The notes under the pieces: generated by a model
Databases searched by the model: none
Told to the model about the DNA's origin: nothing
What the model saw: only the letters and a program-made list of their open reading frames with translations
Source of the DNA: Nemertoderma westbladi
Taxonomy: Eukaryota > Xenacoelomorpha > Nemertodermatida > Nemertodermatidae
Assembly: GCA_032718475.1 (NCBI GenBank)
Contig: JAUCBJ010006905.1
Location: 1-37,119 of the forward strand
Direction of reading: 5' to 3'
DNA: 37,119 nt
Translations under genes and position numbers: made by a program
Part shown: one piece after another, positions 9,246 through 19,142 of the stretch
How positions within the stretch are numbered: position 1 is the first letter of the stretch
How the letters are laid out: every line of letters begins with the position of its first letter

Positions 9246-12206
9246 ATGACTTTTGACAAAGGACCGCTCACACCTGAATATTTTCAGTCTGAATTCAATT
9301 CCCCCACAACCTCAAACAAAAAGTCATTTTCAGTCTTTCACTTAAACTGCTGCAGCCTACCTTTTAATTTCGATTCGATCGACACCTTTCTCCAAACTCT
9401 AAATTTTAAATTTGACATACTAACCTTTACCGAGACCTTTTTTAATGCCGATTCCCCATTAGGTCTTTTTAAATTTCATGGTTATCATGATAAACCAATT
9501 CTTTGCAATAGGCAGACTGGAAATACCAGACGCGGTGGTACTGCTATTTATGTGAGCGACACTTTGGAAATGGCCGAATGTCCCGAGTTCCAGATTGCAG
9601 GCCTTGAAAATTCATGGATTAAAATCGCCAGACCTGGATTCAAATCTATTACAATAGGCACGATTTACCGCACCGATGCTATTTCACCAGCTGACTTCAA
9701 CATTTTACTTAACTCTACACTTAACAAACTTACAAACAAAAACTTAGATACTATTATTACTGGAGATATTAATATTGACCTACTGAAAACTAAAAACACA
9801 CAGAAGGATTACATTAACTTGCTAAATTCTTACGGTTTTATACAAATACTCAATCACCCAACTCGAATTGATCCTAAACATAATTCTGAAACCCTCCTCG
9901 ATCATATAATCACAAACATAAACTCCTCTGTCTCTAATGCGGGCTCATTCAATTGTAAAATTGGAAACTCCGACCACCAAGCCACCTTCATAGTCATACA
10001 AAAGTTTAATTGTATTTTTAACGAACCCAAACCACGCACTACCTTTGACTTTTCTAAATTTAATGAACGCGCCTTTCTTCAGGACATTAAGACAGACACT
10101 ATCTGGACTTACACCGACAATGCTATACCTCTCCGCACTAAATTCGACACTTTTCACAAAGACCTCACAAGAATTTGTACATCACATTTACCGACGAAAC
10201 CGCTTACTCATAAGACTCGGCCCCTTAAACCGTGGCTATCTGAAAACTTACTAAAATCTATTCGGACAAAGGACAAACTATACCGTAACTACCTGAAAAA
10301 CCGAACCGACACCAACCGACAACTCTTTACTTCATACCGCAACCGTTTAACCTCCACTCTTAGGGCCGCTGAAAAAAACTTTTTTTCCCAACAATTTGAC
10401 CGTAACTCCAACAACATCCGCAAGACTTGGTCCATTATTAATTCCGCCCTGCACAAATCGTCTTCCAAATGTTCTCCTAAAAAATTGATTATTAAAACAA
10501 ACAATGAAACTCAAATCATTTCAGATCCTAAAGAAATAGCAGAAAAATTTAACAGTCACTTTGCAACGGTTGGATCGTCATTACAGAACACGCTAACCCA
10601 GAGGCCTACCTCCTCCCCCCTACGTCATATTTCTCACACCCGCGCGAATTCATTTTGCCTCTCTGAAACCTCTCCAATTGAGATCCAATACAAAATTCTC
10701 AACCTAAAATTAAATTGTAGCTCCAATGACCCTTTTCCACCAAAACTCATACGACTGGCCGCTGAACCTCTTTCTTACCATTTATACAATCTTTTTAATC
10801 TTTCTATTGTCCGCGGTTTCTTTCCGGATTCCTTAAAAACTGCCAAAGTGATTCCAATTTACAAATCCGATGATATAACTGATCCCAACAATTACCGCCC
10901 CATATCTCTCTTACCCATTATCAGTAAAATTCTAGAACAAATTCTTAACGACCAATTGCAAACATACCTTATAAAATACAACATTATTTCCATATCTCAA
11001 TATGGTTTCCGCAATAAGACTTCTACTTCGCACGCCTTACTCTCCATCACTGAAAAAATATATGCCATGCTTGATTCCCACCAATCAATTTGTGCCGTAT
11101 ATATTGATCTTAAAAAAGCCTTTGACACCGTGGACCACAAGATTCTTATACGGAAGCTTGAAGCCTACGGTGTCAGGGGCCCCCCATTACATCTCTTCTC
11201 TGACTTTCTTGCTAATCGTAACCAATTTGTTTCGATTGACAGCATCCACTCAACCCTTCAACCCATAAATTGCGGCGTCCCACAAGGCTCTGTTTTGTCC
11301 CCCACTTTATTTATAATTTTTATTAATGACCTTCCAAACGTGACTAACTTACTGACCACACTATTTGCCGACGACACGACGTTACTCAACTCGCACACCA
11401 ATATTCAGACCCTTCTCAATGACACAAACAATGAACTCACCAAACTAAACAGTTGGCTAATAGAAAATAAACTAATACTCAATTTAAAAAAAACCGAATA
11501 TACTCTATTTACAAACCGTATCTTAAATAATGACAATCGTTTACCCACAATCGAAATTAATAACACCTCTATACAAATTACCGACAACACAAAATTACTA
11601 GGCATCTGGCTTGATTCAAAACTCGGGTGGAAAACACACATAAATTATATCCTTAAAAAAATCTCTCAATCTTCTGGAATATTTTACAAGCTACGCCATA
11701 TTTTTCCCTTACACATTCTCAGGACACTCTACTTCACCCTAATTCACCCATACATCAACTACGGCATTATTCTATGGGGCAGCTCCCATAAATCGATACT
11801 CAAACCTTTACGCATTAAAATTAATAAACTGATACGGTGCATTACATTCTCCCACTATCAATCGTCCGCGTTACCACTTTACAAAGAACTAAAAATTTTA
11901 CCTCTTAACAAACTATACGATCTCACTGTCGCCAACTTTATGTACGATATTCATTCTCACACAATCTCAACCTCCTCCACGCTAGGCAAACTTTTCAGCA
12001 AACGTTCCATTTCACACAACTACAATACTCGTTCTTCTGCCCGAGGTGATTATACAACCCCGCTTTTCAGGCTTACCTCCTCCCAACGTTCCGTGAGTTT
12101 TCGAGGTCCTGCCATCTGGAACTCTGTGCCACTTGACATTAGGATAAAAAAATCAAAACCATCGTTTTCTGCTTTCTATAAAAAATTCTTATTCTCGACT
12201 TGTTAA
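9246..12206 (+). CDS. LINE ORF2: AP endonuclease plus reverse transcriptase
   Basis: This intact 986-residue frame encodes the enzyme that nicks the target and primes reverse transcription there. The N-terminal endonuclease shows FHLNCCSL, FTETFF, RRGGTAIYVS, TGDINIDLL, LLDHIITN and GNSDHQATF, which are the catalytic Asn, Glu, Asp/Asn and SDH blocks. The reverse transcriptase shows NYRPISLLP, motif A AVYIDLKKAFDTVDH, motif B GVPQGSVLSPTLF, motif C LFADD (about residue 707), motif D NKLILNLKKTE and the KLLGIWLD block. The C-terminus holds the FRGPAIWNSVP block common to CR1/L2 LINEs. The start was taken as the first in-frame ATG; the frame is open 89 codons further upstream. No catalytic residue is missing. 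Confidence 0.9.
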   Translation: MTFDKGPLTPEYFQSEFNSPTTSNKKSFSVFHLNCCSLPFNFDSIDTFLQTLNFKFDILTFTETFFNADSPLGLFKFHGYHDKPILCNRQTGNTRRGGTAIYVSDTLEMAECPEFQIAGLENSWIKIARPGFKSITIGTIYRTDAISPADFNILLNSTLNKLTNKNLDTIITGDINIDLLKTKNTQKDYINLLNSYGFIQILNHPTRIDPKHNSETLLDHIITNINSSVSNAGSFNCKIGNSDHQATFIVIQKFNCIFNEPKPRTTFDFSKFNERAFLQDIKTDTIWTYTDNAIPLRTKFDTFHKDLTRICTSHLPTKPLTHKTRPLKPWLSENLLKSIRTKDKLYRNYLKNRTDTNRQLFTSYRNRLTSTLRAAEKNFFSQQFDRNSNNIRKTWSIINSALHKSSSKCSPKKLIIKTNNETQIISDPKEIAEKFNSHFATVGSSLQNTLTQRPTSSPLRHISHTRANSFCLSETSPIEIQYKILNLKLNCSSNDPFPPKLIRLAAEPLSYHLYNLFNLSIVRGFFPDSLKTAKVIPIYKSDDITDPNNYRPISLLPIISKILEQILNDQLQTYLIKYNIISISQYGFRNKTSTSHALLSITEKIYAMLDSHQSICAVYIDLKKAFDTVDHKILIRKLEAYGVRGPPLHLFSDFLANRNQFVSIDSIHSTLQPINCGVPQGSVLSPTLFIIFINDLPNVTNLLTTLFADDTTLLNSHTNIQTLLNDTNNELTKLNSWLIENKLILNLKKTEYTLFTNRILNNDNRLPTIEINNTSIQITDNTKLLGIWLDSKLGWKTHINYILKKISQSSGIFYKLRHIFPLHILRTLYFTLIHPYINYGIILWGSSHKSILKPLRIKINKLIRCITFSHYQSSALPLYKELKILPLNKLYDLTVANFMYDIHSHTISTSSTLGKLFSKRSISHNYNTRSSARGDYTTPLFRLTSSQRSVSFRGPAIWNSVPLDIRIKKSKPSFSAFYKKFLFSTC

Positions 12207-12307
12207 TTCTTTGACCCCAATAAAACCGCCAAAAGGAATATTGATTGACTTTTCACTCAGTGCCAATCTATATAAAAAAAATACACACGTACAAAAGTGC
12301 AAACGCA

Positions 12308-12332
12308 CCCCCCCCCCCCCCCCCCCCCCCCC
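12308..12332. repeat. Poly-C tract, 25 nt, in LINE 3' UTR
   Basis: An uninterrupted run of 25 C between ACGCA and TCTCC. On the minus strand this is a G25 run with strong quadruplex potential. Tract length may be unreliable in the assembly. Confidence 0.9.
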
Positions 12333-12352
12333 TCTCCTACTGCCAATGGAAC

Positions 12353-12397
12353 CATCGCCCTCACGGCACTAGCTTTCTGCTATTAGTTTGGGCGATG
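12353..12397 (+). other. 3' UTR hairpin of the L2-type LINE
   Basis: CATCGCCC (12353-12360) pairs perfectly with GGGCGATG (12390-12397) across a 29-nt loop with weaker internal pairing. It lies about 100 nt from the 3' tail, where LINE reverse transcriptases of this group are known to recognise RNA structure. Confidence 0.5.
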
Positions 12398-12494
12398 CTT
12401 CACAATATTTAAAATACAATATGTTTTTTTCTGTGCAATATTAACAGTGGCACAAGGAATGAATAAACTTGAAACTTGAAAAAAAACTTGAAAC

Positions 12495-12904
12495 TCTGGC
12501 GCAACAAGCTTGAGGCACTGCAGCGGAAGTGCATTCGATATTGCTTATCTTTAGAGGACCGCAGCCACATCTATCCATCGCACTACAAAACCATAAACTG
12601 GCTACCAATAGAATATCGAGTGCAACAAAATCTGGTAACTCTTATGTACAAGACCCAGCGCGGAACCTCACCGAGTTACATCCAAGATATGGTTAACTTC
12701 AATAAAAACACGCGATCAACACGAACCCCGAGAACAAAAGCATCGATCCCCCATAAGAACACTAAATTCGCACAGAACTCATTCGACTATCGAGGCCCAG
12801 CGTTCTGGAACGCCCTACCGAACTGTGTAACAGAGGCAACGACACTAGAGTCTTTTAAACACCAAGTAAAACGCCATTACTTAAATACTCTAACCGACGC
12901 ATGA
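12495..12904 (+). pseudogene. ORF2 C-terminus of CR1-like LINE
   Basis: The frame is open to the TGA at 12902-12904. It shows the block LEALQRKCIRYCLSL, then NWLPIEYRVQ, GTSPSYIQDMV and FDYRGPAFWNALP, all characteristic of the region after the reverse transcriptase in CR1/L2 elements. The endonuclease and reverse transcriptase proper are absent, so this cannot be active. LINE F carries the same blocks at 25617-25740 and 27938-28190. Confidence 0.8.
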
Positions 12905-13265
12905 ATCACAATTACTTGCACACTATTAACCCACTTAATTCACAAACATGCATCGCAGTTCTTTTACTAAGTTTGTTTTTCTACCTTTATTTATCTAAAT
13001 ACTTGACAGAATTTTTGACAGTAAATTGACAGAAAAATTTTAAGTAACAAATTTCAAATCATCCCACCCATAACCATTTTTAGATTAAAGCACTGACCAT
13101 TTTATTCGTGTATTTTTATTTGTAGTCCTGAATTTAATTTTTATTGCTTCCCCAACAATTATACAATCTTATTAGTAGTTCATGTGTATTCTAATCTGTA
13201 GTCCTAAATTTAATTTTATTACTTCCCCGACTATTTTACCTAAAACATTATTACATAGCGGGGAC

Positions 13266-13295
13266 CCACATGGAAACGAGGTGCGCCTCATGTGG
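13266..13295 (+). other. Conserved 3' UTR stem-loop, copy in CR1-like fragment
   Basis: Outer stem CCACAT/ATGTGG (13266-13271, 13290-13295), a GGAAAC bulge on the 5' side, and inner stem GAGG/CCTC (13278-13281, 13286-13289) closing a TGCG loop. The same architecture with a compensatory change occurs at 31503-31532. Confidence 0.65.
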
Positions 13296-13504
13296 CTATC
13301 CCATTAAGTGACAATTTTATCGATATAACTCGCGTAAGATGTACTGTTCATATATTTTTCATACCATACTGATTTAATTTCATAACAAAAATATCTCGTA
13401 CTGTATCTATAACAATTGTATGGTTGCTAACGGTCTATACCAACTTAAATATTATCTATTATGTGTCCCGTCACTAATAAATCAATATCAATATCAATAT
13501 CAAT

Positions 13505-14575
13505 GCCTTTATTTTATCTATAGAATTTGCTCGTGTGGTGGAAAGAAGCACGGTATCGTCCATTAAAAGTAGTACTGATATCAAACCCAAAAAACCATCA
13601 ACCACAAATGAACCTTTCACTAATTTTACTAACTCGTTCACATAAATACAAAAAAGAATAATACTAGACGGCGCCCCCTGGCGGACTCCAATGGCAGTGA
13701 AGATAATGGCAGAACTTACAATTGATTTTGTGGCACAATATAGGCCTTTTATGGCATACAACATTACCTTTCCGCATCCCATATCCCTCAACAGTTCTAG
13801 CAATTTGTATCTGGGGACTCTGTCATAAGCTTTACTAAAGTCTACAAACACTATAAAGAGTTTATAGTTCATAAATATTGCACAATCAATCAACAGCCGT
13901 AAAGAGACAATTTGTTCGGTACACCCCGACCCCCAGCTTGACACTTATCAATGTTCGACCATAACTCTAAACGTCTACTGATCAATGTATCGTACACTTT
14001 GGCTAATGTTGACATAATTGAAATGCCGCGATAGTTATTACAATTTGACATTGCACCAGATTTAAACAACGTTACAAGTTTAGAGGTGCGCCAAACGACG
14101 GGATACCAGCCATGCAAAAATATTACATTAAATATCGTTAAAAATAATATCAACCAGTTACCAGGTAAAGATTTAAATAGCCCAGGCGATATACCAATAT
14201 ACGACTTTGAACTCTTTATGTCACTAATTGTATTAGCTAGCTCTCGTTCCGTGAAACTGTCGTCTAAACAAGGTATGTACGGTGAACATGGAAAAACTAA
14301 TTCATCTACTGCATCGGACGTTGGCACATTAAGTAACTTCTCATAATGTTTTTTAAACTGAAGTTCATTAGGCAGGTTACAATTTTCAGAGCTGTTATGC
14401 TGAATATTAAGGTTACCATTCCAGTCCAGGGCATTCCAAATATCTTTAGAATCTTTACCAATAAGTAAGTTCTCCCATATATTTAGGTTGTTATTACGAG
14501 ATTTAACATTTACTGGTGCCATACAAGATCTGGCCAGCCTTACAAGATCTGGCCACACAGTCTATTTTCCCAGCA
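13505..14575 (-). pseudogene. Broken LINE reverse transcriptase fragment
   Basis: Two minus-strand frames join near 13925-13945. The upstream part (about 14558 to 13930) carries the linker and TLFKSGAMSNCNNYRGISIM. The downstream part (about 13940 to 13505) carries EQIVSLRLLID, motif A FVDFSKAYDRVPR, motif B GVRQGAPSS and a degenerate motif C reading LLMDD where Y/F-ADD is normal. The frameshift and the changed catalytic box mark it as dead. The 3' part is missing because a CR1-like fragment abuts it at 13503. Clade not determined. Confidence 0.75.
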
Positions 14576-15042
14576 TTCTGCTAAAACGGATTCTAACGAA
14601 CTTTTGGTATTACCTAGAGTGAATGGTGTCATAGATTTTAACGCATACCTACATACATTTAATGACAACAACAACTATAACAACAATAAGGGGTCCTCCA
14701 TAAATGATAAAATGGCGGAACGCTGGACAGGGGGTAGGGTTTGATATTTCGTGGCGATTTGTGACGAGGGGGGGGGGGGGGGGGGGGGGTCGGGGGGTCC
14801 GCAATATCGTGACGTCACATTACAAGTTTCCGATAAAATTACTGAATATTTGAATATTATTATTATTATTATTAATATTATGTAGAATACCTCGTTTTAT
14901 AATAATCCTGAAGAAAAAACAAATATAATATAAAATTGCTATAAAACTAAATATAAAACTGCTCCAGCATCCCACCACCAATCAGAACAATACAATTAAG
15001 ACAATAAGGTTTAACATACAATTAAAAATGGTACACCGTGAA
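14576..15042. other. Non-coding stretch with a G22 run and ATT repeats
   Basis: No gene is visible. A poly-G run of 22 nt sits at 14768-14789 within GGGGTCCTCCATAAATGA...CGTGACGTCACA text (about 14688-14822) that looks like part of a dispersed repeat, though I cannot name it. An (ATT)n tract at 14857-14882, read on the minus strand as (AAT)n, is probably the 3' tail of the element whose ORF ends at 15043. Confidence 0.45.
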
Positions 15043-16605
15043 TTAATAATGGTCTGCGAGGTCATTCCCCCGCAGACCCGCACCATCCCCAAAGCCCAGC
15101 GCCCTCCAGGGACGCCGGCCACCACGCAAACAGAGGGAGTTGGAGCGGAGGAGAGCGAACTGAAGCCGCCTCCGAACTCCCCCGAGAACGCAGGCTAGGC
15201 CACGATCCCGCATCCCCTGCCGCCGAGCCACAAGGGTCTCAGCGAGGAGGCTGATGAAGGTATCAGTCTCCTTGCACCACACCCCATCGGTGGTTCCGAC
15301 AAGGGGGGTGAAGGAGAACCTTCTATCCTCGCACACCGCGCTATAGTGCACCTTCTTGGCTCGGACTCTCTGCTCGAGGACAGAGTCCAAGGACCGGTGA
15401 GCGTATGAGGGGGCGTCGGCGTTTACGATCGCAATATCGAAAGACGCCACCCTCTGCTCGGTCCAGACTCCCCTCGCCAGGAGATCAGCCCTAACTCCTC
15501 CCACCTCGCGGCCCCTTCTGTCCAGGTAGCCGGTGAACAGCGTGACTTCACGCTGCACACACGACCCACCAAAGGCAGAGGCGATAAGGTCCCCGAATAC
15601 CTCCCGGACCTCATCGTGCCACTTTATAATCAGGCCACCCGACTTGCAGTTCAGGGCGTGGGTTGTCGTAAACGGCTCCCCACACCCCTCACACTTCGCC
15701 GGGAGGCCGGGCGGCGTGAGGCCGTACCTCAGCGCGAGGTTGTCGCGGAACACCTCCGGGGCCAGGTCGGTGTTATCGACCACGGAGGGCTGCGCCGACA
15801 GCCACCCACCCGTCTTGTGGGACACCGTACGGTCCACAGTACGGCGCCTTTCGGCCGGGACGGAGTGGATGGCGGACTCCATCGCTGCCTTATAGGCGGC
15901 GTCCTGGGCGACGCGACTCGCAGCCAACGCGGAGGCGAGGCAGGCGGAGTGGTCAGCAACGTTAAGGGGACAACAAGTCATCAGTGCCTCGACCACCCCA
16001 GCAGTCCCAGATAGCGACGCCTCCCTCGCGTGACCCCTCGCATCAGGGGGTCCCGGATACCGATCCCACCATGGCGGACAGGAAGGTGGATGAGCTCCTC
16101 ATCCACAGATCTGGGGGAAGTCCCAAAGAGGGCCGGGATGAAGCGCCGCAACAGCTCCTGGCGGATTGGCGCCAGATCCTCGTCCCTTGTATCCACCACC
16201 TGGAGCAGGTAGTCCCACTCCGCCTGGATGCAGCGGGACATACCGGTGTGGGCGGTCTGCGGGTACTCCACAGCCACCTCGGAGAGCTGGGCGATACTCG
16301 CAACCCACCCCGCCACTTTCTCCGCTATGAACTCCCGCAGTCCCTGGGAGTCCCCCACGTAACCACCGAGGAAACGGTGGCCGGATACGATCCGGACTCC
16401 AGAATCCCCGAACACCTCCGTCGCCCTCCTCGCGTACTCCGGTTTTACAACAAGGTAGCTCTTCGTGGGCTCCGGTTTGTAGCCAATTCGGGGTCCACAG
16501 TGGCGCAGCTCCTCCCACCATTCCCACACTCCGGCGACGGACCCCGCAGACGAGGCGTCATCAGCGTACAAACACTGCTTTTGCCAGCAGGTGGTACTTA
16601 CAGGT
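15043..16605 (-). pseudogene. Non-LTR RT 3' half with CCHC knuckle and restriction-like endonuclease
   Basis: The minus-strand frame begins inside the reverse transcriptase, just before motif C (CLYADDASSAG, about 16575), and runs to 15981. The frame then shifts by one base and continues to the stop at 15043. The second part (317 aa) has a C-x2-C-x7-H-x3-C knuckle (C102, C105, H113, C117). After it comes a PD-(D/E)xK-like nuclease region: RAD at 169-171, then FDIAI at 186-190, where Lys or Arg is expected but Ala is found. RT followed by CCHC and a C-terminal restriction-like endonuclease is the arrangement of R2/NeSL/CRE/Utopia-type elements, unlike the N-terminal AP endonuclease of the other LINEs here. 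Frameshift and 5' truncation make it inactive. The exact clade is uncertain. Confidence 0.7.
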
Positions 16606-16632
16606 GGCTGGTCTCTGGGTGGTGGGTTATTA

Positions 16633-16638
16633 ATATTA

Positions 16639-16722
<84 letters not shown>
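16633..16722. repeat. (ATT)n microsatellite, about 30 units
   Basis: A nearly perfect ATT/TTA run sits directly beside the 5' truncation point of the restriction-endonuclease-type element. Isoleucine-only frames over it are artefacts. Confidence 0.95.
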
Positions 16723-16723
<1 letters not shown>

Positions 16724-17208
16724 GGATTTACACATAGTGTAGGGGTCGCCCCCTGAAATAAAAACGTAATTCATGGAGACTAACAAAAATATACAATTTA
16801 GACTGAGTAGCACTATTAAAATAAAGTCAATCCAGTATTCGTTATCCGAGAAAATTAAAATATATTTATGTTTAATCATGTTTGTTCATATGTTGTGCAA
16901 TGTACGTACTGAATGATGATGATTAAATACCAAGTCAAGTCAGGTCAGGTCCCCAGATCCTGCTACCACTATGGCAGTAATGTGGTACTACCTGTAGCTG
17001 TCAGCCCAGTAGGGCAGGCCAGATAAGCATAGCCTATTCATTATTTAGTTGATCAAGAGTGGGTTGGTTCAGACCCGTCAACTAAATAAGTCATTGAGGG
17101 CTATAGCGCCTAGGGCACCATTGAAGGTAAAGGCTTGATACGCATCTGCATTAGAGATGATACACGCCCCGCCCTGTCTATACTGGATGCTCCTCTACCA
17201 GTGTTAGG
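16723..17208. other. Non-coding region upstream of family 1 homology, with a hairpin
   Basis: No coding frame. A strong hairpin lies at 17041-17089: TTATTTAGTTGA pairs with TCAACTAAATAA (12 perfect pairs), with GGGT/ACCC pairing inside. The later part probably belongs to the 5' UTR of the family 1 LINE that is recognisable from 17209, but no second copy exists here to fix the edge. Confidence 0.45.
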
Positions 17209-18058
17209 TAACCAGGAGGCACACTTGGTTCAGGGTGTAACAAAAGGACCCCTACAGTCGGCAGCAGGGCTGTAGGCCATGTATAGGCGGAAGGTAATCA
17301 ACCAACGGCTAGACATGCTGACAAGGTCGGCGGAAGGTAATCAACCAACGGCGACCTACTGCGAAGACGCTTGTAGGAGTTGCGACCACAAGCGGTTTAC
17401 TCCCGCAACTGAAAGATATTGAGTATGAGAACCCTCCAGGAGAAATACCGGCTCGGTCGTCGCCCGGGTCAACACGGACCGCGTCCCTCAGTGGTACACC
17501 AGGCTGGGGTCGATAAATTGGCTACTGGAACAGAAGACCGAGAAGAAAGAAGAACCAACCTGTTGAAATGTAAAAAGACACTAAAGATTGCAAGAACGCA
17601 CGCACGCTGAAAGCACATACCAAACAGGGTGACATGGTCGCTCTGGCAATGGAATATAACATTGACATCATCTGCATCCAAGAACATCGGATTTGTCATG
17701 AAGACACTGCCATGACGTACAATGACATTGGAAATGGATGGACGTTAGTAACAGGCTCAGCAGTAAGAAACTCGGCCAATGCATCAATTGGTGGAGTAGG
17801 AATTCTGCTAAGCCCATTTGCACTTAAGACCCTAATCAACATCGAATCTATAAATTCCAGGGTTATGATCGCAACATTTGATGGGAATCCCAAGGCAACA
17901 GTTATATGTTGCTACAGTCCAACCAATGCATCAGAGCCAGAACAAGCAGTCAAGTTTTATGAAGATCTGACTGGACTTATAAATGACATTCCGAAACACA
18001 ATGTTAAAGTCATTGCTGGTGACCTGAATGCGCAAATTGGCCCAGAAGACATCAAGGG
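17209..18058 (+). mobile_element. LINE family 1: 5' UTR and endonuclease region (copy D1)
   Basis: Positions 17209-17488 match a second copy split across 29347-29435 and 31113-31306. The UTR holds a direct repeat of GGCGGAAGGTAATCAACC (17286 and 17329, 43 bp apart). An AP-endonuclease frame follows and is cut off at about 18058 after GDLNAQIGPEDIKG. I link it to copies A, B and C because this endonuclease type usually accompanies their reverse transcriptase type; no overlapping sequence proves the link here. Confidence 0.65.
17565..18058 (+). pseudogene. LINE AP-endonuclease fragment
   Basis: The frame has the family blocks KCKKTLKIA, ARTLKAHTKQGDMVALA, DIICIQEHR (catalytic Glu), GGVGILLS, CCYSPTNASEP and IAGDLNAQIGPE (catalytic Asp/Asn). 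Around 17592 the reading frame slips: text expected to read IA-TWN-ARTL has lost bases, so the conserved Trp before the catalytic Asn is gone. The 3' part of the domain, including the SDH block, is missing. A short tail of unrelated residues leads to a stop at 18117-18119. It is not functional. Confidence 0.75.
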
Positions 18059-18407
18059 TTATATTCATTTAAGGTTATTTATTTTAATATTTATTATAAA
18101 TCCCAATACTAACCTCTAGCCCACATTGTTCGGCTGCACTGTAGGGGTCAATACCGGTAATATATATTCCTAGATTATATTCCTTACCACCGCGTATCAT
18201 TATACCCAGACTCTGCTGTGGTTGGACAACAACGTTTACCTAGGAAAAGGAATACGATGACGTTTAATAATCCGAGAACACCAATGAGATATTATAGTCT
18301 AACTAATAATAATGGCAAATTTAAAATTATACATTTTTCTAAATATACAGAGTTTGAAGTAAAAACACCTATAAATCAGAATTTAACATTCAGACATTAT
18401 TAGCCAT
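18059..18407. other. Intervening AT-rich sequence, no gene seen
   Basis: A 61-codon frame (18218-18403) has no recognisable motif. No terminal repeats were detected. Confidence 0.4.
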
Positions 18408-18456
18408 ACTAGGATCGGCATGCTGCATTGCAGCTGCATTTTCAAGAATGCTTTTC
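18408..18456 (-). mobile_element. Isolated 3'-terminal remnant of LINE family 1
   Basis: About 46 bp (ACTAGGATCGGCATGCTG onward, through the GCATTGCAGC hairpin to AAGAATGCT) match the extreme 3' end of copy C with one mismatch, in minus orientation. Similarity stops abruptly after AAGAATGCT. It is either a severely 5'-truncated insertion or a separate element sharing this 3' end. Confidence 0.65.
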
Positions 18457-18587
18457 CCTAGATCTGTGTTTAAAAAACCTGTTCATTTACTAAATTTAAA
18501 TAGTTATAATTATTTATTATCTTTTAATTCGCGGTCCATTTTGATGCAGGTTGCCATAATTCCATTCCCGATTGCGCGATAGCAGGG

Positions 18588-19130
18588 AGGGTAGGTTTAC
18601 ACTACTATAGGCCTAATAGTATGGTAAGTTTACACTACTAAATAGGCCTACTAGTATAGTAAGTTTACACTACTAAATAGGCCTTCTAGTATGGTAGGTT
18701 TACACTACTAAATAGGCCTACTAGTATGGTAGGTTTACACTACTAAATAGGCCTACTAGTATGGTAGGTTTACACTACTATAGGCCTACTAGTATGGTAG
18801 GTTTACACTACTAAATAGGCCTACTAGTATGGTCGGTTTACACTACTAAATAGGCCTACTAGTATGGTAGGTTTACACTACTAAATAGGCCTACTAGTAT
18901 GGTAGGTTTACACTACTATAGGCCTACTAGTATGGTAGGTTTACACTACTAAATAGGCCTACTAGTATGGTAGGTTTACACTACTATAGGCCTACTGGTA
19001 TGGTAGGTTTACACTACTATAGGCCTACTAGTATGGTAGGTTTACACTACTAAATAGGCCTACTAGTATGGTAGGTTTACACTACTATAGGCCTACTAGT
19101 GTGGTAGGTTTACACTACTATCGGCCTACT
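18588..19130. repeat. 33/35-bp minisatellite, left block (about 16 units)
   Basis: The unit contains GGCCTACTAGTATGG and TTTACACTACTA. It occurs in a 35-bp form (with AAATA) and a 33-bp form (ATA), interspersed. The array continues at 20562-20869 after the LINE copy B insertion. Identity between units is very high, so the array is young or homogenised. Confidence 0.95.
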
Positions 19131-19142
19131 AGGTTGCTAGGT

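Larger units (their letters stand above)
7688..12494 (+). mobile_element. Apparently full-length L2/CR1-group LINE
   Basis: Order: short 5' UTR, ORF1 (7801-8676), inter-ORF gap, ORF2 (open to 12206), 3' UTR with a 25-C run and a hairpin, then AATAAACTTGAAACTTGAAA and a run of TTGAAAC-like units ending near 12494. Both ORFs are free of stops and frameshifts, so this copy may still be, or recently have been, mobile. The right edge is set by the tail meeting a different LINE fragment. The left edge is a guess placed just after the Gag-like frame, since no target duplication was found. Confidence 0.75.
12495..13503 (+). mobile_element. CR1-like LINE, 3' fragment with (AATATC)n tail
   Basis: The fragment holds the last 135 or so codons of an ORF2, a 0.57-kb 3' UTR with a conserved hairpin, an AATAAA signal near 13475 and a tail of four AATATC-type units ending at 13503. 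It is 5' truncated, and its left edge is where the L2-type LINE ends. Its C-terminal protein blocks match those of LINE F. Confidence 0.8.

Noticed and set aside
16627-16879. Poly-isoleucine proteins over the ATT tract
   Set aside because: Low-complexity artefacts of the (ATT)n run.
16900-17300. Hammerhead or HDV-like ribozyme at a LINE 5' end
   Set aside because: Hairpins exist, but I could not find a CTGATGA...GAAA core or a convincing double-pseudoknot arrangement by eye.
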